Origin: an uncultured Eubacteriales bacterium
Lineage (GTDB): Bacteria; Bacillota; Clostridia; Oscillospirales; Acutalibacteraceae
Direction: 5' to 3'
Length of the DNA stretch: 64,000 nucleotides
NCBI GenBank assembly: GCA_934457115.1
Contig: CAKSHI010000001.1
Coordinates: 85,852-149,851 of the forward strand
Positions within the stretch are counted from its first letter, which is position 1; each line of letters opens with the position of its first letter. This document shows, in pieces, positions 50,247-59,660 of the stretch. Under the pieces are notes generated by a model that ran no database searches, had not been told where the DNA came from, and saw only the letters and a program-made list of their open reading frames with translations. A program made the translations under genes and the position numbers.

Positions 50247-51335
50247 TTATACGTTTTCAATAATTTTTACCCATTTTCTCATAATGGAATCTTCCTTAAA
50301 TAAGTCTATATTGTCATAAGACCTATTTGAAAAACTTTCCCTTAATTTCTCATTCTCTATTAAACAGCAAATTTTTTCTGCCATTAATTCCTTGTCATAA
50401 CACGGTATAAGAAAGCCATTTTCTTTATCGTTCACAATTTCTCTAGGCCCTGTCAAAACATCAAAGGCAACAATAGGTAAGCGATTGGCCTTGGCTTCCA
50501 ATAAAACCAACGGTAAACCTTCTCTATATGAAGGCAAAACATATATAGAATAATCCTTATACTTTTTATATATCTCGTTTGATTTACCCCTTAATATTAG
50601 CCTATCACTAAGGTCTAACTGATTAACTCTATTTTTTATATTTTTAAATTCCTCGCCGTCACCATATAGATCCCAGGTCCAATCTCGATGCCTATTTAAC
50701 ACGATATTGGCAACATCAACAAGCATGTCAAACCCTTTTTCGACGGTAAAGCGACCCACAGTAATTATTTTTTTCGACTTAGTATCATATTGATCGGCAA
50801 TATAATCAAATATTTCTTTATCTATAGCGTTATATATACATTCAAGTTTTTTTGGTTTTGTACCAAATAATTTCTTATAATCATCCAAATTCCTTTGGGT
50901 TAACGTAACCACCTTGTCGCAGAATTTAGCAGCTAACTTTCTAAACAACGTAATATCTTTCTTTTCTATTTCATTGGCTATTGACCCATGGTCGCAATAC
51001 ACAAACTTTGCTTTAACAAACGGTTTAACCGGCACACAAATTGGTACCGGATAATTTCCCATCAAAAGTACTACATCTATATTATTTCTTTTTATATAAG
51101 ATTTTAATTTAGAAAAACACTCTACTGCAAGCTCTCTAATTCTTCCTTTTGAGTTTGAAAGTACACAATATTTTATTGAATTATCAAGCTCATATGCCAT
51201 ACCATTATTTTCTGAACATATAGAAATTATATGTACCTCATACTTTTCCGAAAGTGAATTGGCAAGAACTGAAAGTACTTTTTCTACCCCGCCAAAAATT
51301 GAAAAGTCATATATAACAAAACATATTTTTTTCAT
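50247..51335 (-). CDS. family 4 glycosyltransferase
   Basis: A 362-residue GT-B enzyme. The N-terminus has SIFGGVEKVLSVLANSLSE, and the C-terminal half contains the retaining GT4 motif SYREGLPLVLLEAKANRLPI with the EX7E arrangement, plus VGRFTVEKGFDMLVDV. It transfers a sugar from a nucleotide donor in the cytoplasm onto the growing lipid-linked repeat. Donor and linkage cannot be read. It starts three bases after the preceding GT2 stop, so they are coupled. Confidence 0.92.
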   Translation of the reverse strand: MKKICFVIYDFSIFGGVEKVLSVLANSLSEKYEVHIISICSENNGMAYELDNSIKYCVLSNSKGRIRELAVECFSKLKSYIKRNNIDVVLLMGNYPVPICVPVKPFVKAKFVYCDHGSIANEIEKKDITLFRKLAAKFCDKVVTLTQRNLDDYKKLFGTKPKKLECIYNAIDKEIFDYIADQYDTKSKKIITVGRFTVEKGFDMLVDVANIVLNRHRDWTWDLYGDGEEFKNIKNRVNQLDLSDRLILRGKSNEIYKKYKDYSIYVLPSYREGLPLVLLEAKANRLPIVAFDVLTGPREIVNDKENGFLIPCYDKELMAEKICCLIENEKLRESFSNRSYDNIDLFKEDSIMRKWVKIIENV

Positions 51336-51338
51336 ATT

Positions 51339-52310
51339 CTACTTCACTCCGGAATTCCTATATATTTTCATAAATAAGTCAGGACAAAAGGATATTAATA
51401 TGTACGATACAATCTGGCTTTTGGAATTATATTTATTCCTTAAAATCCTAGGTAAATCTTTTCTAATCACCTTAGAAATATGTTTTTTATCTTCACTAAA
51501 CTTTTTACGTGTTTCTTTATCATTTAAAGCAAGCCGGCTTAAAATTTGTTTGTATGCCCACCAAATTCTAAAATCTCCTATATCCCTAAGACTTGGAAAA
51601 TTTTCTTTTATAAGTTCCATGTTATGTGTTTGTGCTTCCAAGATATCATAATACTTTTTGCTGAAGTTAGAAAGAGTTATACTGCTTTCCCGATGTATAT
51701 AATAATATTTAGGGGTTGTATCAATAACAACCTTTTCAGCTTTGAGCAAAATATCAACTATTACAAAAGCATCCTCATATGTTTTGCCCACAGGATATCT
51801 TACATCTTTAAATATTTCCTTTTTGTAAAGCTTATTAACTGCAAAAAGTCCTATTCCCCTTCCGGAAAGCATATACTCAACGGCCTGCGAAGCATTAAAC
51901 TCAAAAACACCTTTTTTAATATCTTGTGGAACTACCTTTTCCCCATAGCAATCATATAATCCACAAACCGAAACATCGGCATCATACTTTATTAGGTTAT
52001 TATACAATGTCTCATACATATCATCGGCAATATAATCATCACTGTCGATAAATCCAACGTATTTACCCTTAGCAATATTTATACCATAATTCCTTGCATC
52101 ACTTAATCCACCATTTTCCTTGTGAACAGATACAACTCTACCATCCTTTTCGGCATATTCATCACAAATTTTACCGCAATTATCAGGCGATCCGTCATCT
52201 ACTAAAATTAATTCAAGGTCCTTAAATGTTTGGTTTAATATTGAGTCGACACATTTATTAATATATTTTTCCACCTTATATATAGGCACTATTATACTTA
52301 TTTCCGGCAT
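51339..52310 (-). CDS. family 2 glycosyltransferase
   Basis: A 323-residue GT-A enzyme. ISIIVPIYKVEKYINKCVDS at the start, DLELILVDDGSPDNC, and the metal-binding VGFIDSDDY (DXD) around residue 85-93 define GT2. The C-terminal 120 residues are helical and basic. The start is ATG 52310, preceded by AAAAGGAG; an in-frame ATG ten codons upstream lies ahead of that SD and overlaps tarJ. It adds a sugar to the repeat unit. Confidence 0.9.
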   Translation of the reverse strand: MPEISIIVPIYKVEKYINKCVDSILNQTFKDLELILVDDGSPDNCGKICDEYAEKDGRVVSVHKENGGLSDARNYGINIAKGKYVGFIDSDDYIADDMYETLYNNLIKYDADVSVCGLYDCYGEKVVPQDIKKGVFEFNASQAVEYMLSGRGIGLFAVNKLYKKEIFKDVRYPVGKTYEDAFVIVDILLKAEKVVIDTTPKYYYIHRESSITLSNFSKKYYDILEAQTHNMELIKENFPSLRDIGDFRIWWAYKQILSRLALNDKETRKKFSEDKKHISKVIRKDLPRILRNKYNSKSQIVSYILISFCPDLFMKIYRNSGVK

Positions 52311-52323
52311 AATTAACTCCTTT

Positions 52324-53337
52324 TTACAATCCCCACTCAAAAACTGTCTTAAACGGCGTCCTTAAATCAGTCGCAAACACTTTGTGAATGTCATCTACAC
52401 TTTCAACCTTGTTTTCTTGATAAATTATTTTATTAAGTTTATGCTGAAAGCCCTTGCTTGACATAATTTTAACGGACTCTTCAAAGTCACTTTTCCCGGA
52501 ACGACTTGAGCCTACAAATGTTAAACCTTTCTCCAAGATATTTCTCGTATTGATAGGAACCTTATTTTCAGTAACACCCATAAGCATAACATTTCCTTGC
52601 GAATTACAATACTTAATAATATCGTCTATTGCAAAGTAACTTCCCTCGCCGCCGGCACATTCAAACGCATGATCGACCTCAAAATCCCTAGGTAAATTAG
52701 ACGCTATATAAGTTTCGTCCACAAACGAGAATAATGAAAGTTTATTTATATTTTTACCCACAACTACAATCTTAGATTTCGGGAATTTAAACCTTAACAC
52801 GCAGGCCATGACATATGCAAGGCTACCATCACCCCAAATTCCAATTGTAGTCCTTATGTTATGAGCCGCTCTATCAAATCTATTTGCACTATGCACACAC
52901 ACACTCACAAATTCTCCTATAGCAGCTATATTGTAGGGTATATTATCAAACGGCACTATTCTTTCCTTAGGCATTGTCACAAATTCCCTCATAAAACCAT
53001 CGTGACCACTGGAAAGAAAGTATGAGCCCTTTAGATAATTTTCATAAATCACATCACTCATTTGTGTAGGTACATTTGGAACTAATACGACAGCTTGTCC
53101 TTTATTAAAGGTATTTGACTTATCAAGTACGACTTCCCCGCAGCATTCATGTATAAGTGCCATAGGAAGTTTTTGATTTAATACATTTGTATCCCTTTGC
53201 CCCAAATAATATCGCTGGTCCGCATGACAAATAGCCATATATTTAGGTTTAATTATGACATCATTGTCCAATCCTATTTCTTGATATTTTATAGAGAAGA
53301 CCTGCGGACTTACAAGCTGATAAACATAATTAATCAA
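52324..53337 (-). CDS. tarJ: ribulose-5-phosphate reductase TarJ
   Basis: A 337-residue alcohol-dehydrogenase-like enzyme reducing ribulose-5-P to ribitol-5-P. LINYVYQLVSPQVF at the start, PKYMAICHADQRYYLGQRD (zinc site), LNQKLPMALIHECCGEVV and SSGHDGFMREFV follow TarJ closely. The nucleotide-binding GIWGDGSLAYVMACVLRF is present. The start is a TTG at 53337, eight bases after GGAGG; it overlaps the tarI stop (TTGATTAA). It makes the substrate for TarI. Confidence 0.93.
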   Translation of the reverse strand: MINYVYQLVSPQVFSIKYQEIGLDNDVIIKPKYMAICHADQRYYLGQRDTNVLNQKLPMALIHECCGEVVLDKSNTFNKGQAVVLVPNVPTQMSDVIYENYLKGSYFLSSGHDGFMREFVTMPKERIVPFDNIPYNIAAIGEFVSVCVHSANRFDRAAHNIRTTIGIWGDGSLAYVMACVLRFKFPKSKIVVVGKNINKLSLFSFVDETYIASNLPRDFEVDHAFECAGGEGSYFAIDDIIKYCNSQGNVMLMGVTENKVPINTRNILEKGLTFVGSSRSGKSDFEESVKIMSSKGFQHKLNKIIYQENKVESVDDIHKVFATDLRTPFKTVFEWGL

Positions 53338-54043
53338 CTTTAACTCCTCCAAGCATTGCTTGCGCTATTTTATAATCGCTGACTGTAGTAATTTTTAGAT
53401 TAGAAACATCGCCTTTTACAATCTTGACCGGGACATCTCTGACTACGCAAATCTTACACGCATCAGTAAGCAATTCTTTTTCCTCGTTTGAAAGATCATT
53501 ATATAAATTTTTTAAAAGGGAAATCTTAAAGCTTTGTGGCGTTTGACCTTGATACATAAGCTTCCTTTGGGGGATTGAACTTATTTCGTTTCCATCCTCG
53601 GATACAACTATTGTATCTACTGCCGCAACTGCCGTATCGCAGGCACCATATTTTATAGCAGTGTCTATATTCTCCTCTATCATCTTTAAAGTTACGAATG
53701 GTCTTACTGAGTCATGTGTAACAATGATATTAGACTCATCCTCACCGTACTTTGTTTCTATAGCGTTTATAATGTTTTGAATAGTAGAATTTCTATCAGT
53801 TCCACCATTTACAAGCTCTATATTCTCGCTGTCAATGTTATACTTATTGATAAGGTCCTCCATGTGAGAGACCCAATCCGGATGTACACCTATATAAATT
53901 TTATCAAACCTTGAACACATTAAAAACTTTTCTAATGTATGGATAATAATCGGTCTGTTTCCAAGCGGTAAGAACTGCTTTGGCATATCCGAAATATTCA
54001 TTCTTGAGCCCACGCCACCGGCTACAATCGCTGCAAATATCAT
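53330..54043 (-). CDS. tarI: ribitol-5-phosphate cytidylyltransferase TarI
   Basis: A 237-residue IspD-family enzyme making CDP-ribitol from CTP and ribitol-5-P. N-terminal AAIVAGGVGSRMNISDMPKQ is the CTP-binding loop; VNGGTDRNSTIQNII, VTHDSVRPFV and QGQTPQSFKISLL are the other family motifs. Pairing with tarJ distinguishes it from IspD. SD GGAGG before the ATG. It is the nucleotide-sugar-alcohol supplier for the cluster. Confidence 0.94.
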   Translation of the reverse strand: MIFAAIVAGGVGSRMNISDMPKQFLPLGNRPIIIHTLEKFLMCSRFDKIYIGVHPDWVSHMEDLINKYNIDSENIELVNGGTDRNSTIQNIINAIETKYGEDESNIIVTHDSVRPFVTLKMIEENIDTAIKYGACDTAVAAVDTIVVSEDGNEISSIPQRKLMYQGQTPQSFKISLLKNLYNDLSNEEKELLTDACKICVVRDVPVKIVKGDVSNLKITTVSDYKIAQAMLGGVKVD

Positions 54044-54045
54044 AT

Positions 54046-54930
54046 TTATCTATCCTCCACGCAATAATATTTTCCTTTATATTCCTTATAACTCTTATTT
54101 AAATCCAAAATCACTACATCATGAGAGGCTACTTGTTTTTCCTTTGGCGGCATAGTCATATAATCACCAAAAGCTATTTTTAAGTAATCATCATATCCTA
54201 CCGGCACCGGCATATCATAGCCCTCAAATTTTTTATACACACAAGATTCAAATGCATTTTTGGGATACTCATTTTTCATATATCCCGGTCCTGCACAAAG
54301 TTCAGTGATGTAGTCACAATCTTCTATTTTATATTTAGTCATATGCTTCTCGGCAAATTTCCATATTTTATACCTCAAATTTTTAGATGGCACAAGCTTT
54401 AGAAGCACTTTACTTCCAAATTCAACTATGCCCCCATGTTTTTGAGGAACCACTTGAGCCAAATACAAAGAGTAAATCAAAGACCAAAACATTTGCATTT
54501 TTCTTTTAAATCTTGATGAGGGACACCCATCAAGTGGAAATATATCCATATTTACCCCAAGTGGAATATCAAGCCCCGTTTGATAGGGTTTTATAAGAGT
54601 TGTATCGTTGTCTACAATTGTTGTAAATATATTTCCTGAATACATCTCCTTCGATGGATGTAAACATGAGTATTTCTTTGTATCAGCCTTCTCATTCCAA
54701 AGCTCGTGTAGGCGCTCGTAATCATCTCTTGGCATAAACACATCTATATCATCATCCCAAGGTATAAAACCTTGATGTCTTAACGAGCCTATGCAGCAGC
54801 CACCACAAAAGTAAAAAAGTAAGTTATTCTCATCACAAAATTTCTTAAAATACAAAAGCATTTCAAGGCTCTTTAGTTGAAGTTCTCTCACCTTTTCTTT
54901 TGAAAGAGTTTCTATATTAGTATTCTTCAT
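54046..54930 (-). CDS. LicD-family phosphotransferase
   Basis: A 294-residue LicD-family enzyme, a group that moves phosphocholine or phospho-polyols from CDP donors onto glycans. The nucleotidyltransferase-fold core is visible: FYFCGGCCIGSLRHQGFIPW followed by DDDIDVFMPRDDY with the metal-binding DDDID (about 58-62). Human fukutin and FKRP share this domain and use CDP-ribitol. Two bases separate it from tarI, which makes CDP-ribitol, so ribitol-phosphate transfer is the likeliest role; no choline genes are present. AGGAG precedes the ATG. Confidence 0.9.
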   Translation of the reverse strand: MKNTNIETLSKEKVRELQLKSLEMLLYFKKFCDENNLLFYFCGGCCIGSLRHQGFIPWDDDIDVFMPRDDYERLHELWNEKADTKKYSCLHPSKEMYSGNIFTTIVDNDTTLIKPYQTGLDIPLGVNMDIFPLDGCPSSRFKRKMQMFWSLIYSLYLAQVVPQKHGGIVEFGSKVLLKLVPSKNLRYKIWKFAEKHMTKYKIEDCDYITELCAGPGYMKNEYPKNAFESCVYKKFEGYDMPVPVGYDDYLKIAFGDYMTMPPKEKQVASHDVVILDLNKSYKEYKGKYYCVEDR

Positions 54931-54949
54931 AATAAAGTCTCCTATGCTA

Positions 54950-55942
54950 TTACCATTTTGTCCCCATAAATTTAAATATTCCTTGCCAAAATCCTAAACC
55001 ATAAGATAAATGTAATAAGAAATGCACATACATGAGTCTTATCTTATTAGTAAACTTACTTATATATTTATTGGTAAATGAAAAGTATGCATCCAATAAA
55101 ACATACAATGCAAGTATTGAAGCAAATATATAAAAAACAGGTCTAAAGAAAAAAGACAAAATTCCAAAAGTCACTAAATATAGAACAAAAAGCATTGGTA
55201 TAAGATGTGATATACGAGCAGGCCTTTTGTGTTTTCTGATTACTGCTACCTTCCATAAACCATACTCATAGTACTGATTAAAGAGAAGTCTATAACTGTT
55301 TCTTGGATAATATATACTCTTTATTTGGGGAGTAATATATATTTTACCTCCACTTTCGGCAATCCTAAAGTTGAGGTCATCATCCTCACTCCTTGGAAGC
55401 CTTTCATCATAAAGCCCCATATCTAATAAGTATTGTCTCTCAAAAGCCCCTAAGAACACCGTATCTGCGTAGCCTTCGAAGCCCTCTATATGAAATTTTC
55501 CTCCGCCCAACGCAAAAGGTGAATGATACGCAGCCGCAACAACTTTTTGTACATCATCCTTTCCCTTTGCTATCATTGGTCCACCAACATTGTTGGCCTT
55601 TGTTTTTTCCAAATACTCAATACATTTTGACACATAATCATTTGCGTATTCCGCATGAGCATCCATTCTTACTATATATTTACCCACTGCTCCATTTATA
55701 CCTATGTTAAGTGCATATTGTACGGTTTTGTGAGGATTATTTAGCACCCTAATAAACGGATACTTTTCAATGTATTCATTTATTATCTTCAACGTATTAT
55801 CTTGAGACTCACCATCTATTAGTATAGCCTCCATGTCCTCTCGTGGATAATCCTGCTTTAAAATTGATTCTATACACTTATCTATATACTTTTCCTCATT
55901 TAAAATAGGTATAATAATGGATACCTTTTTATCTTCTTTCAT
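54950..55942 (-). CDS. membrane-anchored family 2 glycosyltransferase (ExoA-like)
   Basis: A 330-residue GT2. Catalytic domain about 1-235: VSIIIPILNEEKYIDKCIES, AILIDGESQDNT, the DXD equivalent YIVRMDAHAEY, and the acceptor motif LPRSEDDDLNFRIAESGG. Two or three TM helices follow (about 245-290 and 305-325). Overall form resembles ExoA-type enzymes that extend lipid-linked oligosaccharides. It sits between the flippase and licD genes, with AAAAGGGG before the ATG. Confidence 0.9.
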   Translation of the reverse strand: MKEDKKVSIIIPILNEEKYIDKCIESILKQDYPREDMEAILIDGESQDNTLKIINEYIEKYPFIRVLNNPHKTVQYALNIGINGAVGKYIVRMDAHAEYANDYVSKCIEYLEKTKANNVGGPMIAKGKDDVQKVVAAAYHSPFALGGGKFHIEGFEGYADTVFLGAFERQYLLDMGLYDERLPRSEDDDLNFRIAESGGKIYITPQIKSIYYPRNSYRLLFNQYYEYGLWKVAVIRKHKRPARISHLIPMLFVLYLVTFGILSFFFRPVFYIFASILALYVLLDAYFSFTNKYISKFTNKIRLMYVHFLLHLSYGLGFWQGIFKFMGTKW

Positions 55943-55956
55943 ATACTTTACCCCTT

Positions 55957-57480
55957 TTATGCTTTAATAAAACGCTTCTTAATCTTATTAACTGCTCCTA
56001 TAAATAATCCCTTTTCGTATTCATTCATAACAAAAAGCCAAATAACCGCTAAATATATAAGAACATAAATTGCTATTTTTACACACAAATCTATAACTTG
56101 ACTTTCGAGTGAGAATAAATTTAAAAGCGAACCAAAAGCAGCACAAACTACTGTTGGCACAAGTATCTTAAACATTTGAATCCAAAAACCCTTTATATCA
56201 AGTCCTATATACTTTGAATAGTAATAATTCATAATAAAAGCATTACCTATAAAAAACGTAAATCCCGTTGCCATTGCACAACCTATTCCTGCATATTTTT
56301 GAGCAAGGGGTACCGCCAAAATTATATTTAACACTGCAATACCTAAGAATACATATACCTTAAACCTAAACATATTAAGGGCTTGCAATATTATTAAACC
56401 TATATTTTGAATTAGGTCTACAGTAAACGGTATAATTAATAGAAGTGTAATCAAATATACTTCTCCATATTCGCTTCCTACCCATATATTAATAAATTGT
56501 CTGCCAAAAAGAATAAATCCACTTAATATGCAAGACAATAGTAAAAATTGAATTCTGCCCGTTTTAGTCAATAAATCAGATAATTTCTTTCTTGGTTCAT
56601 TATTTGTCACCATCTCAGTTACCTTTGGTAGGAATAATCCACTTATAGCTGTCGATAATGTCATATAATTATAAGCAATTTGTTTTGCTATTGAATATGG
56701 TGCAACAGCCGCAGGGTTAATTACTCTACCAATAATAATTGGGTTTGAGCTCCAAAATATTTGATCTATTATAACATTTAAAAATATAAAAAACGAATAG
56801 CTTAAAATACTTTTAAGAAGATCTATATCAAAATAATGCATTTTAATCTTAACTTTTAGCTTTACAAAGCAATAATATACTCTAGCCACAATAAGCAAAA
56901 AGTTAAATATAGTATATACCATCGCAAGAGTCACAGCATAAGGACTTACTCTTATAAGTAAAATAACCACTATGGTTTGCAATACAACTTGAACTATTGA
57001 AGAAAGTTTTAAAAATACAAACCTCTCATATGCCGTTATTATTGCATTAAATATTTGGCTTGGAAGTGAAATCAAAATATTAATAAGCAAGATTATATAT
57101 ACGATCTTAGAACTTTGAAGTTCACCTGCAGTGAAATTAGGAAATATATTTCCCAAATAAAAATACATAACAAAGCCTACTGCCAATAAAACAGCGGTCA
57201 ATATTATATATATTCTTGAACATAAGGCCAATATATTTTCCATGCCCTTCTTATCATCTAAAGCTTTATATTTGGAATAATATCTTATAACAGTTGCAGG
57301 AAGTCCAAAATCCAAAATAACAAATGTTGATAGAAGTGAGCCTAACATATTGTAAAGTCCGTATTCAGACCCGCCCATATATCTTGTCAAAAGATTTACT
57401 AGGACTAAATTAACAACTGCACTCAAACCAATTGATACATAAGAACAAATAGCTCCTACTCTTTTTTGATTTATTACCAT
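55957..57480 (-). CDS. lipid-linked oligosaccharide flippase (Wzx type)
   Basis: A 507-residue MOP-superfamily flippase with about 14 TM helices. LLTRYMGGSEYGLYNMLGSL near the start, FGLPATVIRYYSKYKALDDK and NPIIIGRVINPAAVAPYSIA are the polysaccharide-flippase pattern. It carries the lipid-linked repeat across the membrane for polymerisation by the ligase-like protein encoded last in the operon. First gene, behind a strong promoter. GGAGG precedes the ATG. Confidence 0.92.
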   Translation of the reverse strand: MVINQKRVGAICSYVSIGLSAVVNLVLVNLLTRYMGGSEYGLYNMLGSLLSTFVILDFGLPATVIRYYSKYKALDDKKGMENILALCSRIYIILTAVLLAVGFVMYFYLGNIFPNFTAGELQSSKIVYIILLINILISLPSQIFNAIITAYERFVFLKLSSIVQVVLQTIVVILLIRVSPYAVTLAMVYTIFNFLLIVARVYYCFVKLKVKIKMHYFDIDLLKSILSYSFFIFLNVIIDQIFWSSNPIIIGRVINPAAVAPYSIAKQIAYNYMTLSTAISGLFLPKVTEMVTNNEPRKKLSDLLTKTGRIQFLLLSCILSGFILFGRQFINIWVGSEYGEVYLITLLLIIPFTVDLIQNIGLIILQALNMFRFKVYVFLGIAVLNIILAVPLAQKYAGIGCAMATGFTFFIGNAFIMNYYYSKYIGLDIKGFWIQMFKILVPTVVCAAFGSLLNLFSLESQVIDLCVKIAIYVLIYLAVIWLFVMNEYEKGLFIGAVNKIKKRFIKA

Positions 57481-57520
57481 TTTTATCCTCCGGGACTTTT
57501 TAAAAGTTTATAACCTAAAG

Positions 57521-57549
57521 ATTATATCATTTTCCAATATTTTTTGCAA
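57521..57549 (-). promoter_or_regulatory. promoter of the glycan operon
   Basis: On the minus strand TTGCAA (57549-57544), a 17-base spacer, a perfect TATAAT (57526-57521), about 40 bases before the flippase start. Confidence 0.75.
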
Positions 57550-57599
57550 ATTATTCTTAACTATATATTTTTTAATTCCAATTGTGTACAACCACTTAC

Positions 57600-59642
57600 T
57601 TAATTGAATGCCCCATAATTTGCACTAAAAAGCCTTTTTACCAAAGCATTAAGTCCCTTATTTTTTTCTAAACCTAATTTAGGGTCCTCATCTAATATTT
57701 TATTTACGGCATCTTGGGAGAGCTTCAATATACCAATATCTTCAATAAGATTGGCAATCCTAAATTGCGGCATGCCGTGCTGCCTACTGCCAAAAAAATC
57801 CCCTGGACCCCTCAGTTTTAAATCCTCATCTGCTATTTTAAATCCATCATTTGTCTTGGTCATAATTTTAAGCCTTTTTATAGAATCCTCATTTTGTGCA
57901 TCTGAAACCAATATGCAATAGGATTTGTGTTCGCCTCTTCCAACTCTTCCTCTTAATTGATGTAATTGGGACAATCCAAATCGTTCTGAATTCTCTATAA
58001 CCATAAAATTGGCATTTGGTACATCCACTCCAACCTCAATGACAGTAGTAGAAACTAAAATATCGATTTCACCATCTTTAAATCGTCCCATGAGTTCTTC
58101 TTTATCTTTAGATTTCATTTTACCGTTAATAAGGCCTATTTTATAATTCCTAAAATAAGTCGATCGTAGAGTTTCAGCATATTTAGATGCAGCGGTTAAA
58201 TTACTTTGACTTTCATCTATAAGTGGACAAACTATATAGCCTTGGCGACCCTCATCTATTTGTTTTTTTAGGAAATTATACATCCTACCTCTTTTTTTCG
58301 TGTCTATACAAAATGTATCTATTTCTTTTCTCCCCGGCGGAAGTTCGTCTAAAATCGATACATTTAAGTCTCCATACATAATAAGAGCCAAAGTCCTTGG
58401 TATAGGTGTTGCAGACATTACAATCATGTGAGGATTTTCTCCCTTAGACACAAGAGACGCCCTCTGCCTAACCCCAAACCTATGCTGTTCGTCAGTAATA
58501 ACTAAACCCAGCCTATTAAATTCAACATCATCTGAAATAAGGGCATGAGTCCCTATTAAAATAGATATTTCTCCATCACTTAATGCCTCTTTTATTCCTC
58601 GTTTTTCAGTTTGTTTGGTTGACCCTGTGAGCAATGCCATTTTTATACCCGTACCACCAAAGATTTTTGAAAACCAATTGTAATGCTGTTCAGCCAATAT
58701 CTCAGTTGGCGCCATAAGAGCCGCCTGCATACCGTTTCTTACCACACTATATATAGCTCCTGCTGAAACTGCGGTTTTTCCCGAGCCGACATCACCTTGA
58801 ATAAGTCTAGACATTGAATTAGATGAATTCATCATATCCGATATACACTCGCTAATAACCCTATTTTGTGCATTCGTAAGATTAAATGGAAGTAGTTCTA
58901 AAAATTCATTTGTATAATCCTTATCTATTCTTAAATTAGTTAATGCCTTATCGTGGCTTCCCAACACTCTAATCCCAAGCTGAAAAATTAATAATTCTTC
59001 AAATACAAGACGTTTTTTCGCTTTTTCTAAATCATCTTTGTTTTTAGGGAAATGAATATTATTAATTGCAAAACTTAGATCACAAAGGCCATACTCTTGC
59101 CGTATTTCGTTAGAAATAGGGTCATGAATATCCTTTGGGAGAAGACCCAATGCACCTTTTACGCATGACTCTATTTGCCTCGAACTAAGACCTGCCGTGC
59201 TATTGTATACAGGATATAACCCCCTAATATTTTCTCCTTTAAAAAACTTGGGACATACCATTACCTTTTCCTTATTTTTATAATTTATTTTGCCGTAAAA
59301 TAAAAAATTCTCATCTAAAGTCAACATGTTTGCAACATAAGGATTATTGAAAAATATAATACTTATGGTATTAATACCATCAAATATCCTAAATTTGTAT
59401 ACAGTCATATTATTTCTTATTTTATTTTTAAATACTTGTGAAATAACCCTTGCTTCAATCGTACAAAATTCATCTATAGGCGCATTTGAAATCAATGTGG
59501 GATTGCTCAAATCCTCATAAGTTCTAGGATAATATAAAAGAAGAGCGCCGACTGTAGGCACACCAATCTTATAAAAAAGATCGGCACGCCTATCGCCTAC
59601 GCCTTTCAAAAATTTTATGTCTTTATTAAACAGCGATGACAT
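57600..59642 (-). CDS. recG: ATP-dependent DNA helicase RecG
   Basis: A 680-residue RecG, which remodels stalled forks and branched DNA. N-terminal wedge (OB) domain about 55-150, then helicase motifs: RLIQGDVGSGKTAVSAGAIY (Walker A), APTEILAEQHYNWF, DEQHRFGVRQRASL, MSATPIPRTLALIMYGDL, STTVIEVGVDVPNANFMVIE and QLHQLRGRVGRG. Normal length. It follows the DAK/FakA-like gene by 18 bases, as yloV-recG does in Bacillus. Confidence 0.97.
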   Translation of the reverse strand: MSSLFNKDIKFLKGVGDRRADLFYKIGVPTVGALLLYYPRTYEDLSNPTLISNAPIDEFCTIEARVISQVFKNKIRNNMTVYKFRIFDGINTISIIFFNNPYVANMLTLDENFLFYGKINYKNKEKVMVCPKFFKGENIRGLYPVYNSTAGLSSRQIESCVKGALGLLPKDIHDPISNEIRQEYGLCDLSFAINNIHFPKNKDDLEKAKKRLVFEELLIFQLGIRVLGSHDKALTNLRIDKDYTNEFLELLPFNLTNAQNRVISECISDMMNSSNSMSRLIQGDVGSGKTAVSAGAIYSVVRNGMQAALMAPTEILAEQHYNWFSKIFGGTGIKMALLTGSTKQTEKRGIKEALSDGEISILIGTHALISDDVEFNRLGLVITDEQHRFGVRQRASLVSKGENPHMIVMSATPIPRTLALIMYGDLNVSILDELPPGRKEIDTFCIDTKKRGRMYNFLKKQIDEGRQGYIVCPLIDESQSNLTAASKYAETLRSTYFRNYKIGLINGKMKSKDKEELMGRFKDGEIDILVSTTVIEVGVDVPNANFMVIENSERFGLSQLHQLRGRVGRGEHKSYCILVSDAQNEDSIKRLKIMTKTNDGFKIADEDLKLRGPGDFFGSRQHGMPQFRIANLIEDIGILKLSQDAVNKILDEDPKLGLEKNKGLNALVKRLFSANYGAFN

Positions 59643-59660
59643 AACTTGTTGAAAACTCTC

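Noticed and set aside
52310..52340. Longer GT2 start overlapping tarJ
   Set aside because: The start at 52310 has a good SD and gives a normal GT2 N-terminus; the extension does not.
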